This document shows positions 11,314 to 21,355 of a DNA stretch of 64,000 bases, one piece after another; position 1 is the stretch's first letter, and the number at the start of each line of letters is the position of its first letter. A program made the position numbers and the translations under genes. Under the pieces are notes generated by a model, which worked only from the letters and a program-made list of their open reading frames with translations, searched no databases and was not told the DNA's origin. Source of the DNA: Phlegmacium glaucopus (lineage: Eukaryota; Basidiomycota; Agaricomycetes; Agaricales; Cortinariaceae); assembly GCA_015039465.1 (NCBI GenBank), contig MU130707.1:217330-281329 (forward strand), read 5' to 3'.

Positions 11314-11388
11314 GGTATAGACGAGGATGTAGCCGTGTATCCCGATAGCGTATTGAGAGTTTATTGGCGAGTATTCGTCCTGGTCAGC
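11314..11388 (-). pseudogene. Captured Rheb-like GTPase fragment
   Basis: The minus-strand frame contains DQDEYSPINSQYAIGIHGY followed by ILVY. This matches the switch II region of Rheb GTPases (family pattern DTAGQDEYS...IGIHGYVLVY). Only about 25 residues are recognisable, and the upstream P-loop exon is missing. Confidence 0.7.
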
Positions 11389-12012
11389 AACTTGTGCGCA
11401 TGCGGCCGCAGCAGGAACGGATAGCATGGGATCAGCGGTGTTTGTCAATGATCGATGTCGAAGTTGCTGGTCCTCGTTTGTCGTCGTTTGCTGGTTCTCA
11501 TTTGTTGTCGTTTGTTCATGTTCGTTCATTCATTGTCGGCGTTCGTTGTTGTCGTTTGTTCGTAGGTTTGTTGAATCGTCGTTTGTCTGTAGTAGTTTAT
11601 ATTAGATTTAAATTAAATTTAAAAAAAATACCTGTCAAGGTAGTACCGGTGCTCGTCATCCGAGTAGTTGTGCTCGACGTTGTTGTCCGTGCTCGTGGTA
11701 GTCGTCCCTGTGTACTGTCATATACATTAATTAAATCGAGAAACTTACCGTCCGTTCGTCATCATTCATTCATTTTTTTGTTCATCTTTCATTCATTGGT
11801 TCGTTATTATTCATCGTCATCGCTTGTTGTTGCCATTGATTCATTGTTGACATTGGTTCGTTGTTGATATTCGTTCGTTGTTGTCTTTTGTTCATTGTCA
11901 TTTGTTACCGTTCATTGATCGTGTGCCTGTCGTAGTTTACATTAGAATTGAATTAAAATCATAAAAAACAACCCTCCCAAGGGGGTAGTGACCGTGCCCA
12001 TCATCGTTATGC

Positions 12013-12558
12013 ATGTCGTTGTTGTGGAATGGGTTTCGGGATCTTGGAAAGAATGATGGGCTCGCGGAACACCGTTCCTCCTAAAATACTCCGAATCTAA
12101 AAGAAGGACACCCCAAAAGTTGGCGTTATGAGATGCGGAGATTAGTGGAAGGGAGGGGACGTACGGTGCCGTTGGGGCTTCTCCACATCTGCTTCAAGTC
12201 GAACTCCGAGTCCTTGACGCGGGCTTCGTCTGGAGTGATAGTCGTGCATTTGATGCCGACGCTGTACTTGATAACGGTTGGCATTGGCAGCATCAACCGT
12301 TACTTAGTCGTTGGTCTGGCGTGGGGGGGAATAAGAGTTAGAGGTGTTGTGTGATTTCAGAGGAGGGTGTGTAGTATTCGTACATGATCTCTGTATTCCG
12401 ATCCCAAGTCAAAGGACTTGATATCGAGTTTGAGATACGGCAAGATGAGCTGCATAAATGACGATTAGAGGATGTGCGGGGGTTATAATGATGGCAACAC
12501 AACTCACCTCCTCGCGAATTTTCTTCCAAATGATCCTAGTCATCTCATCGCCATCTAG
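12013..12558 (-). pseudogene. Captured NADP-isocitrate dehydrogenase fragment with introns
   Basis: Four consecutive exon pieces on the minus strand read [44 protein letters not shown]...[11 protein letters not shown] and IRSILGGTVFREPIILSKIP, in the order found in eukaryotic NADP-dependent isocitrate dehydrogenases. They are separated by three GT-AG introns still in place, so genomic DNA was captured rather than cDNA. The copy is decayed: the expected TNDQ is now TND-stop and a frame shift follows. N- and C-terminal parts are missing. Confidence 0.85.
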
Positions 12559-13175
12559 GTGTTATTCGCGTTGCGTTGTTGTGTTGTATTGATAGATAAG
12601 AGTCAATAAGAGTTTTCAAACTCCGACTCCCAAAATATCGGGTCAGGTCTGGCGCCTAATAATATTTTATAGACTATAAATTCAATTTTGCACGGAAAAA
12701 TTAAGAAAAAATATTGACAGAAAGTTCGGTTCGAACCGGTTCGAACCCGGTTCTCAAAATTTTAGAAATGTGAGAACCGAGAACCGGACCGACAACCCAA
12801 AATCCTTGGACCGAACTGAACTGAACCTGAACCGACGGTTCGGTTCTTTCGGTTCTCGGTTCTTGCGTCGGTTCGGAACCGAACTTTGGCATCACTAAGC
12901 GTAGATAGAACTGCAATCATTTAGCAAGCCTATAAGATTGGCTTCAATCGATATCAATATGAATCACCTGAACTGAGGAAAGTTTGAATATGAACGGAGC
13001 ATGCAAACGATGACTGATAAGCGGAACATTTGTGGGTGCCACTGTTCATATGCCAGTGCACCACCATATGCATTAGCCTTTCATGAAAATATAAGCTTCG
13101 GGGCATGTGCTGGCAGTTGCAACCAGGTTATGCAGTTTGAATTCCAGGTTGGCTAGTCTTGGGTGCTCGAGGGCC

Positions 13176-13182
13176 TATATAA
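13176..13182 (+). promoter_or_regulatory. TATA box of the KDZ transposase gene
   Basis: TATATAA 45 bp upstream of the ATG at 13221. Confidence 0.5.
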
Positions 13183-13220
13183 GACGCTTGCAAACCTGAG
13201 CTTATCTACAACTGCCCAGG

Positions 13221-15474
13221 ATGAGCGAGCTTCACCGAATCATCTCCCTACTTGACCGCTATGCCGCAACAAACATAAAACCCTTGACTATAAAATTTGA
13301 CCAGATTCTCAAATTCATCGCCTATTCATCCCATCTCAAGGATGACATTCTGCTTGTCCAACCTTCTTCATATACCCTCACGCAGCTCCCAATCCTCTCT
13401 CCCGCTATCGAGTTATTTCTTTCAGGAGTTTGCAAAATTCCTGTACAGTGTATCTGCGAATTTTGGTCAGCACTTGCAGACATTGCGTGGAACACCAAGC
13501 TCCAGTTCACATCGTCGGATCCCAGCTTCTATGCGGCTTACAAGACATTTGGTCATGTCCGAGGAATTGGTATGATATCATGTCATCTATTCACTGCTTT
13601 GAATTATACTCACTGCAATACTTATCTAGCATACCAGACAATATCCCCACCATCGCATTATTGCATGAACACAAGCTGCCCACGTTTCCAGCGGATGATG
13701 CTTAAGAAGTGTGAAGTGCACAAGGCTGCCCTTTTTACTGTTGGAGGTGCATATCCAGTCCATTCTCTTCATCTGAAATGCGAATGTATGTTCCTTGGTC
13801 ATTTCAAGATCATTGACTTTTTACTGACTATCTAGTATTGTCTACTACAGAATGTGATGTCAATTACCACCACAATTTTAGGGTCTTTAAAGGACAACGC
13901 ATATATCATGACACCCTTCCAGACATCATTCAGGTTGGCGAGCACCAATTTGTGGAACGTAAGCTCATTAATCTTTGGATATCAATGATGCTCCTTGCTT
14001 GGACCTCAGCTACCAACTGCGCAAGGATGTTTAACATCTCCATTGCCAACGATGACCTGCCAGCCTGGCAATTCAACCTCTCTCTCACATCCGAGCATGT
14101 CTTTGATGGTTTTACAATCTTATGTCTCCTCGAAGACTGCCTCTTACAGAATCGAACTCTTGTTGTTCCTCATGGGGGTGCAGCTAGGGATCGCTTTACT
14201 GAACCTGTCTGCCTTCGAAACAAGCGCTTCCGGCTCTGTAGTCAACCAGAACTCTTCCATCACTGCAGGAAATGTACAAGGACATACAAAGGTGTGTGTC
14301 TGACTTCAGTTAATCAGGGAAAATTATTTACAGAGACGAAGACCCTCTACGCAAGGTTTCTGTTGTTGTGATTGATGGGGTCACAGTCGGCCATCCCTGC
14401 TGTGGTTTTCCGAACTGTAAAGTTCCACTAGACAATAACCGACATAGGTCAGTGTTTAAATGTCGGTTGTCAAACCATCAACAGTGATAGTTATCCATGT
14501 CATTTAATTATGTTCAAACTTATGATTTCAACTTGCGGAATAGGTTCTGTCCCGAACACCTAAACCTGAACAGTGTGTGTGCAATCATTGGTTGCTCCAA
14601 TCCTGTCATACCAGGAAAGTGTTGCTGTGTTGTTCGGGAACACCAAGCTATTGAAGAGGTCCACAATGCTCGTGGTCAGGCCGATTCCAGCTTAAGGAGC
14701 GGTATGAACGTGCACACCTTGCCCACCCTGATGATTCCATCGGAAATGAGGTCACAAGCATCAATGAAATTGTCGAGGATGACGAGGAACAAACATTTGA
14801 ACCCTCAAACGATGGCCAGCCACTGCCAGTCACTGCCAATTCCCAAACCACAACTAGGAAACTAAGAATCCGTGCACAGTTTGGTCGACGACGAACTCAT
14901 AACGAGCAATTATTTGTGGCTCCTTGTGGAATGATCATTGCTCGTGAAACCTTCTTTTATGCAGAAGCGCTATACAGTGTCATTGTAAGTTGATATTCAA
15001 GTTGATGTCTACAATCATTACCACTTACAATATTCCTAGGAAATGATAAAACGGACTTACCGCCTCCCAAGCACCATGCCTGACCACATTTTTTTTGACA
15101 ACAACTGCTCCATCGCAAAGATTGTCAAAAACGACCCTGTCTTCCAAAATGTTGGACTCACGGTGGACGTATTCCATTTCAAGTGTAAGCACAGTGAGGA
15201 GGATCGATTCTGTCGGGAGAATTGTGATCCATCTAAATATCCAGAGCTGGTGGGAGAGGATGGAAAGCCATGGTATTTCAATTCCTCCATTGCTGAACAG
15301 ACCAATGCATGGCTAGGAGGATATCAGGCCATTTGCCGGGAGATGTCTGCCCATCGCTATAACTTTTTCCTAGATGAGATGATCCGCCGCCGCAATATTA
15401 TGACAAAAGAGAAGCTTGTGAAGGAGAATTGTGACCCAAAGATGTGGCCACTTCCAGCAGGATTTTCAGGTTGA
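13221..15474 (+). CDS. KDZ-type transposase with CxC cysteine cluster (about 6 exons)
   Basis: Likely exons 13221-13569, 13630-13785, 13836-14291, about 14336-14447, 14544-14984 and 15040-15474, roughly 650 residues. The N-terminal half has spaced Cys residues (CMNTSCPRF, CEVHK). The middle (CRKCTRTYK, then GHPCCGFPNCKVPL and FCPEHLNLNSVCAIIGC) resembles the CxC5/CxC6 cysteine clusters tied to KDZ transposases. The C terminus (FHFKCKHSEEDRFC, then NSSIAEQTNAWLGGYQAICR and FFLDEMIRRRN) is the conserved KDZ end. It should act on the ends of its own element. The reading frame appears shifted by one base near 14685, so it may be inactive. The exon 3-4 junction is ambiguous. The gene is closely followed, tail to tail, by the partner gene. 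Confidence 0.7.
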
Positions 15475-15612
15475 TATACGAGGACATTTGGACTGTATTT
15501 CACTTGAAAGAATAGGCTACATTGTATGATATGATGCTTTACTACTATGCATGCTTGGAATTTTGTTACAAAACTATATATGGGCTACAGTGGAATAGAC
15601 GTCAAAGAAAAA

Positions 15613-17349
15613 CTAATCAGAATCGGTAAGCTCTAGGACATCAGCTATGGCAGGAGCAGTGGTCACAGTCGCTTGGGCTTTCTCAGCTTCCTTGACAGCA
15701 CGGGTAAACACTGACCAAAGGCCTCTCTTGTTCTTCCCGATAATGTGAAAGCGACTCTTGAGGTTCTGTGGTGCATCACGCCAAATGGCCTTGTTCTCAT
15801 AGAAAGTAGAGCGGTGGTAGGTGAGATGAGGGAAGTGGTCATTGAAGATAACAGCAGCAGTGCGTTTATGAGGTCCACGAACTGATGTCTTGCTGTCCCG
15901 AAAACAAGCAGCGACATCTGATGTATAGTAGTCCCGGGGCCAAGCTTTGGTTGAATTGCTATCCTCAAAATCACCTAACTCTATGGGCTCATTGATAGAG
16001 CTGCCGGTAGCTGGTGCACTCAACGATACAAGAGCAACTGGGGGAGATAGGGTGTGCAATGAAGGAGTAGGCGTGGAGGAGGGAGTTGACAGTGATAGAG
16101 GGGTGGGGTGATCGTAGGGTGGGGTTGATGATGGGCGCTCACGCTTGACAGGTGGTGAGAATGAGTCGGGAGGGGACATTGCCTTACGCTTTTTGGAAGA
16201 AGTAGCAGCCTTGTGTGCCTCACGAACAAAGGCGCGTTCTTGACGGAGACCAGTGCGCAGGTGAGGATGGTGAATCTCCTTTAGATGCTTGTCAAACCCA
16301 GGGCAGTTCTTCACTGAACAATCCCTGAGGAAGACTTGCTGTCCCTCATGAACCACCACAACGTGTCCAACATCAACTGTCAGCCAGGCCTCAAGATCCA
16401 CATCGTCATACATCTGTAAAGCACCCAACTCGCCTGCACACTCAAGGTCAACAAGGGCAAGCATTGTGGGGGAGAGCTTGAAGTATGGCCAGGTAAAACC
16501 CTGCTGAATGGACCGGATTTCAGGCTCATCGGCGCCCAGTTTCCATGCGTAAACTGTAACCTTCTGGGCTGCTTGCTTTGCACTTGCAATCCGCTCAGCA
16601 TCGAGCCTGGCATTTGTTTGCTGCAGTTCGTACTCTCGAGTAAGAGATTCAGTGTAGATCGGGGTGAGGTGTGAAGCGAACCGTGGGTGGGGTCGCCCAT
16701 CTAGCGGTCGCCCATCTAGCGGTTCAGAAGGGGTGTCATTGTTGTGATAAGAGATTCCCTGGAGACCTCTCAGCTCAGCAGGTAATGTGAAGGAAATGGC
16801 CGGTGGTAGGGCAGGAGCAGCTAGGGTAGATGAGGGAGGGGGAGCCGCATGCTGAGGAGGTGGTATCGACAGGGAGTGTTGACTAGAGTTGGCCACTTTG
16901 TGCTTTTTCAACATGCAGCCACCTTGCTCGACACAGTGTTTGCGGCAGATCCGCCGTGGGCAGTCTTCTGCGATCCGGGTCTGCCCACAGCCCTGGATAA
17001 GGCACCGTGAAGGGACGGGGCCAGTCAGGAGGGCTAGGGGAGTAGGTGGGAAGGTAAGAGTGGACATGGAAGGGGGCGACATGCTTGGAGACTTGCTGCC
17101 GCCAGAAGCAAAGCGTATGAACTTGCATTGCTCACCTTGAGCATTGGTAAGGTGGCACTGGGATAAAAGGTAAGTAATATGCAAACATTTCATATTTCAA
17201 GTACGCACCGTTGCAACAAGTCGTCCCCGATTCCCATTGGTGTTACTTTGACAAGCCTTGAATGCGACAAACCGACCACAATTTGAGCAATTGTAGCCAC
17301 CAAGGCCACTTCCAGAGCTAGCGGGAGTATTCTCCAGGGTTTGAGACAT
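15613..17349 (-). CDS. KDZ-element partner protein, Cys-rich (2 exons)
   Basis: Model complement(join(15613..17157,17209..17349)), 561 residues, one 51-bp intron. The first exon and the start of the second give a Cys/His-rich region (CSNCGRFVAFKACQSN, CHLTNAQGEQCKFIRF), and another follows (CLIQGCGQTRIAEDCPRRIC). The middle is Pro/Ser-rich. A basic region (KKRKAMSPP) may be a nuclear signal. The last 90 residues (DYYTSDVAACF to the end) form a compact conserved-looking segment. I do not recognise a catalytic domain. Its position inside the transposon, convergent with the transposase and 138 bp away, suggests an accessory transposition or DNA-binding protein; this is inference. A two-unit RPLDG repeat sits at about 16700. 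Confidence 0.7.
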
Positions 17350-18370
17350 ACGAGAGGAGGTTATAGAGGGTATAAACAAGACTTCCTGTTGGAGGAGAAA
17401 AGACGATGAGGGAAGGCCAGATCCATTGAGGTAGGTGAGGACTGAAATCCTATGGAACTTCGTCAGAAAAGGAAGGAAGGAGGAGAAGGTGAAGAGGACT
17501 CACAAAATACAAATCATAGAGACTTACACTAGTAGTTTACAAACAGCTAAAGGAGCTGCAAAGACGAAGGGAGGAGAAACAGAATGAGGGAAGGAAAGAA
17601 CGACAGCCCTATTTATCATGATGGAATCACTCATAAGGCAGCAAAATGTTGGGGAAATGACGCACTGAGGACTCTGAGACATTGGAGCCATCATACGCTG
17701 GGGTTCTCAAGAGGCAAGCTTATAAGTTGAGTCGGTGTGCTGGTTGACAAGCAGCCGGTGGGAAAGTTTCGAGCTGACCAAGCAGTCTGGCAATTCATCT
17801 GGCGGATTGCCAGACTGCCGGAGTTCCCAGATCCCAGACTTTCTGGCCAAAGCCGTCAACCATGGCCTGGCCCTGGCTTGGCCCGGCTCAGGCCACGGCT
17901 TTTGCCAAATTTTATTTTTATTATTTTTATTATTTTATTTTAATTTTAATTTCTACTAAGTACCTGCTAACATAAGGAGAATAAGGTTTCAAGCTATACT
18001 ATAGTGATGGTCACGAGAAAAAGGCATCAGTGCATGCTTTGCCGCTCAGCTGGACGCCGTTGGCTGTCCATTAATAGATATTACTAATAATTTACTACTA
18101 TATATCATCAATTTTCACATTTAAATACAATGTTCATCTGTTTATATGTTACTACTAACTATATAACACCAGTATACAGCTGGAAAAATAAATAAAAAAC
18201 CTAAAAAAGCCTACTGAAAAGCCGCGGCCTGACGGCTTGGCTTTGGCTTTTCAAATCCCAGGCCAGGCCAAAAGCCATCACAGGCCATTACTTTGGCCCG
18301 GCTGGGCCCGGCCTATTTTGGCCCGGCTTGGCCTGGCTCACGGCCTGAAGCTGGGCCAAGCACAGCACTA
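17350..18370. other. Non-coding right end of the composite transposon
   Basis: Holds the upstream region of the partner gene, the inner inverted repeat near 17808-17838, a T-rich stretch near 17910-17950, and the GGCCCGGC-type subterminal repeats from about 17850 and 18220 onward. I see no gene. Confidence 0.6.
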
Positions 18371-18378
18371 GTCTCCTG

Positions 18379-18755
18379 TAGTTTTCCTCCACGTAGTATC
18401 GCTGATGAACGATGTTGGGATGGTCTCTGATTTCTAGGGGATCTAACGGGATCGGAAGCGTGTACTTCCAAGGAAGAGGCCACAGGAGTTTCCAAAGTGT
18501 AAGCCAAGGATGTGGGCAGCTTCGAGGACACTTCAGTGCAACTCAACAAAGTGAAGGAGAAAAACAGTCATACTATTTCAGACCGCGCCATGTTAAAGCC
18601 AACTTGAGATTTCCTATCAGGTGGAAAATGCGACGAAATATGTGGAGGATCATCGCAAAAGTGCGTTCGACAATGACTGAGTACTGATCATCGATCAGCT
18701 TTGTTTGCCGCAGGGTTGATATTGGAAGTATTGATGAGTCATCTGAAAGTCGTCG
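18379..18755. repeat. Segmental duplication, copy B (second part)
   Basis: Continues the copy-A sequence from the target site onward; the duplication GTCTCCTG precedes it at 18371-18378. Similarity to copy A fades near 18755, just before a T-rich LINE tail. Confidence 0.75.
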
Positions 18756-18771
18756 GAAGCAACCGCTAACC

Positions 18772-19200
18772 TTTTTTTGTTTTTTTATTTATTTTTGTTT
18801 TTGTTTTTGTTTTTTTTGGTGTCAATTTAAGTCTATAAAGCGTAGCTCCATCTAGACGTTATAAGTTAACTATCGCGTCTTAGACAAATGGGAGTGTATG
18901 TAAGGAGTTTTAGTCACTGGTAAGAACTGATGGAACAGGGAATCCGTGGGTACAGATTCCTTGTTTGTGCCTAGGGCTTGCCCAGCAGCCCGGGCTCTTC
19001 AGGTTTGGATCTCGGAAGGCGAAGGGGATTGGAGGCTGGGATTGGTCTGAAGAGGAGTCCGAGCAAGACCTGAGCGTCTGGTGCGCTCGATTGTGGCAAA
19101 CAAATGCCGAAACCAACCGGCTGTACCAGACGCTGAAGGGATGGTAGGTGGGTTGAAAAACTTTGTGAGGGCTCGTAAATGGTTTTTTTTCGCGTCAGAA
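18772..19200 (-). mobile_element. 5'-truncated LINE tail
   Basis: Begins with a T-rich run (poly-A on the minus strand) followed by GTGTCAATTTAAGTCT and CTCCATCTAGACGTTATAAG, which match the 3' tail of the Tad-like LINE at 32611. The upstream part differs from that LINE, so this is a related but distinct element cut off at its 5' side. The left limit is clear, the right limit is not. Confidence 0.5.
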
Positions 19201-20080
19201 CCAGGTCCAAAGCGATGGGGACTTGGCCCTATTATTTACGCAGGTGATTTTCACGCGGGCGTTATCTTATCCGATAATGGGGTAGCTCTCGTTCCTCGCA
19301 TCGCGGAACATGGTCGTTTCGAACTAAACTACCAGTACCAGGCCCCTAGTGCCTTTCCCCTTTCCTCCATATCCTGATCCACTAACCTTACTCATAACCA
19401 AGGGAGGCCTAACGAGAATCACATTCAATAAACATCAGGTGTTAACCATCAGAAAAGCGACATTACAAAGCTATCTTAGATGCGACCTTGTTCGAATGCA
19501 TTGAATAGAGGTAAATAAAAGAAAACGAGTCAATAACTCACCTCCGTCTACTAGATCCAATGAAATAACCGCGGTGTCGTCTGGCTACTATATCAACAAC
19601 AGCTGTTGATTATCATATGGATCAAATTCATGATGTAGCTATACTAGTCAGACTAGTCCGACGGCAAGTGAGCTACTACTGGCTTCCAGTTTTTGAAATA
19701 CTATAACTCACCTCAGTCAGATTTGAGCGCCCAGCCTTTACAACTAGAGTCACAAAAACGACAGGTTCAACGAACGGAACCTATAAATCGTTCGTTGATG
19801 ACATTGGAGGAGTGACGCCCATGCCGTACTTGATGAACCCTTGGATGCGCATCATGCGATGAAAGAGGCTAGTCTGAGTGGCCAGGCTTATCTTGGCCCG
19901 GGAAAACTCGGCTACCCCAGGGTTGCATAGGGTTGCATTACCATTTTCTGCCTCAAACTAGTTAGCATGTATACATGGCGATTGCGGTACAACTTCCTAC
20001 CTGATCGGAAATCGGATTATCATTGTGCAGTTTGTCACGAACTTTATTTCAGTCATTGTATTTAATATAGATGCTAGACT
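19201..20080. other. DUF6534 gene 1 upstream region
   Basis: No gene. From about 19555 it resembles 60760-61240 upstream of DUF6534 gene 3 (shared TACTATATCAACAACAGC). From about 19860 it carries the conserved unit upstream box (CATTACCATTTTCTGCCTC). Confidence 0.6.
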
Positions 20081-20083
20081 CTT

Positions 20084-20089
20084 TATAAA
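20084..20089 (+). promoter_or_regulatory. TATA box of DUF6534 gene 1
   Basis: TATAAA 51 bp upstream of the ATG, inside the block conserved between all DUF6534 units (GACTC-TATAAAGCA...TCAGA). Confidence 0.6.
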
Positions 20090-20134
20090 GCAGGGGTCAG
20101 AGATACAATATAACCATTAAAACTGCACGAAATT

Positions 20135-21355
20135 ATGAAGCTAACTAGGGGAAACTTTACCTTTATTGGATCATGTCTCGAAGGCTTTCTCTACGGTAAG
20201 ATATTCTTTCTACAACTTTCACAGCAGCTGCTAAAGAAGTATAATATTAACCTGTCCCAGGGCTCTATTCTGGCATATTTGCCATGTATTTACAAGACCA
20301 CTGGGCATCAAAAAAAGGCACCGACAAAACGAAAAATATCGTTTTCTACGCTCTCTGTGGTCTATATGCTCTATCTGTTGTTACTATTGTGATTTCTATA
20401 ACAACTGTCATATATGCAGTTAGTAACAATTCCATCCGTAACAATAACCATCTTTTTTTACGCTTTCTGTTGTGCAGTTTCCTAGGAATGCAACGGTAGT
20501 ACTCCACTTCCTCTTTATTCAAGGCACAGTAACTGGTTGCTGCGATTTCATAGCTCAGTCTATCCTAGTATGTATAATTTACTATGCCTATCATTTATTT
20601 TATTCATGCAAATCTTAAAGATCTACCGTTGCTGGATTGTGTGGGGCTGCAATATCCGTGTCGTGATTCTTCCTTCAGTCTTAGCATTTGTATTCTTAGG
20701 TCAGTCAAACTATCTATCATCTTATTTGATTGACTAATTTCGATTTATTGCCTCCAGCTACATGGCTAGCCATTACCGGTTCACAGTACATTCTCTCAGG
20801 CCAAGTTGTACAAACTAGCTGGGGGTATTGGCTGGCTGTGGCAAGTGTCGCCATGTCCATGACTGTGAATGCTCTGGTGACAAGCTTAATCATCTTCAAG
20901 ATCTTTAATGTGTACCGTGAAGTTAAATCCGCCTTGGATGATCAAACTTTGGGCGTCACTGGCGGAAGCAAAATTCTGACTGTCATATTCGTGCTAGTCG
21001 AATCCGGCATGGTATTATTTGCAATCCAATTGGCTCGGCTCGTGGTTAGCATTTTTCCACTCGCAGACGCTACCCATAAAGCTTTTGATATCATCCTTTA
21101 TATCCATCCAATGATCAATGTGATTACAACATCAGTCATTGTTACTTCTTATTTTACTAATAACATGAGTCTATCTAGGGTATAACACCTACAATCATCA
21201 TGGTGCGAGTCTCAAGGGGATTGTCGTTCCACGACAAGGAATCCATGATAGAATCGAGCGTCGGGAGTTTGCGCTTTGCGGCTGCCGATCCAAATTCAAT
21301 AACAGAAACGGAAGATGTCGATATCGTGGATAGATACGAGGATATTGGCGTTTGA
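20135..21355 (+). CDS. DUF6534-type multi-pass membrane protein, copy 1
   Basis: Model join(20135..20195,20261..20418,20478..20567,20621..20699,20758..21119,21179..21355), 308 residues. Six exons with the same intron phases as the copies at 41541 and 62117. The sequence predicts about six to seven membrane segments and ends in a conserved soluble tail (GITPTIIMVRVSRGLSFHD). The motif IESGM(V/T)LF(A/S)IQLAR and the tail are typical of mushroom DUF6534 proteins, a large family of unknown function, possibly receptor- or transporter-like. The last intron was placed after LN-equivalent (IN), because reading through hits a stop in all three copies. A conserved TATA-bearing promoter lies upstream. 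Confidence 0.85.

Larger units (their letters stand above)
10227..12897. mobile_element. Non-autonomous hAT-like element carrying host gene fragments
   Basis: Perfect 14-bp termini TAGTGATGCCAAAG / CTTTGGCATCACTA, extending into long GGTTC-rich inverted subterminal repeats, flanked by the 8-bp duplication AGCGTAGA (10219-10226 and 12898-12905). This pattern fits the hAT superfamily. No transposase is present. Instead it carries pieces of an NADP-isocitrate dehydrogenase gene, a Rheb-like GTPase gene and a FunK1-type kinase gene, all on the minus strand, separated by degenerate TCGTTTGTT-like repeats (about 10450-10560 and 11460-11950). Confidence 0.85.
9959..17838. mobile_element. Possible inner KDZ element boundaries
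   Basis: A second inverted pair lies inside the outer ends: TCTGGGATATGGGAATTCCG at 9959 is mirrored, with a few mismatches, at about 17808-17838. These may be subterminal repeats of one element, or the true TIRs of a KDZ element that landed in a hAT-like element. No matching target duplication is seen at this inner pair, so the second reading is unproven. Confidence 0.35.
9858..18370. mobile_element. Composite 8.5-kb DNA transposon (KDZ-bearing)
   Basis: The ends are inverted (TAGTGCTGT at 9858 and ACAGCACTA ending at 18370) and are bounded by the 8-bp duplication GTCTCCTG (9850-9857 and 18371-18378). The interrupted sequence joins exactly as in copy A. The terminal 100 bp on the left and about 500 bp on the right carry many GGCCCGGCTTGGCC-like subterminal repeats. 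Inside are a KDZ-type transposase gene, a partner gene and a second complete element at 10227-12897. Eight-bp duplications are known for both the hAT and Zisupton/KDZ superfamilies. Confidence 0.85.
9389..18549 (-). pseudogene. Copy B of the duplicated gene, split by transposon
   Basis: Same frame as the 220-residue protein at 1218-1880. The 3' part is at 9389-9857 and the 5' part at 18379-18549. Besides the 8.5-kb insertion it has an in-frame nonsense change just before the MLESDYF segment (TAC in copy A, TAG here, near 9755) and a one-base deletion near the N terminus (about 18530). It is dead even if the transposon were removed. Confidence 0.75.

Noticed and set aside
11364..11867. 167-codon open frame on the plus strand
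   Set aside because: It lies inside the hAT-like element over degenerate TCGTTTGTT repeats, and the captured Rheb fragment is on the other strand.
19081..19377. 98-codon open frame
   Set aside because: Falls in the LINE 3' tail region and beyond; no domain pattern.
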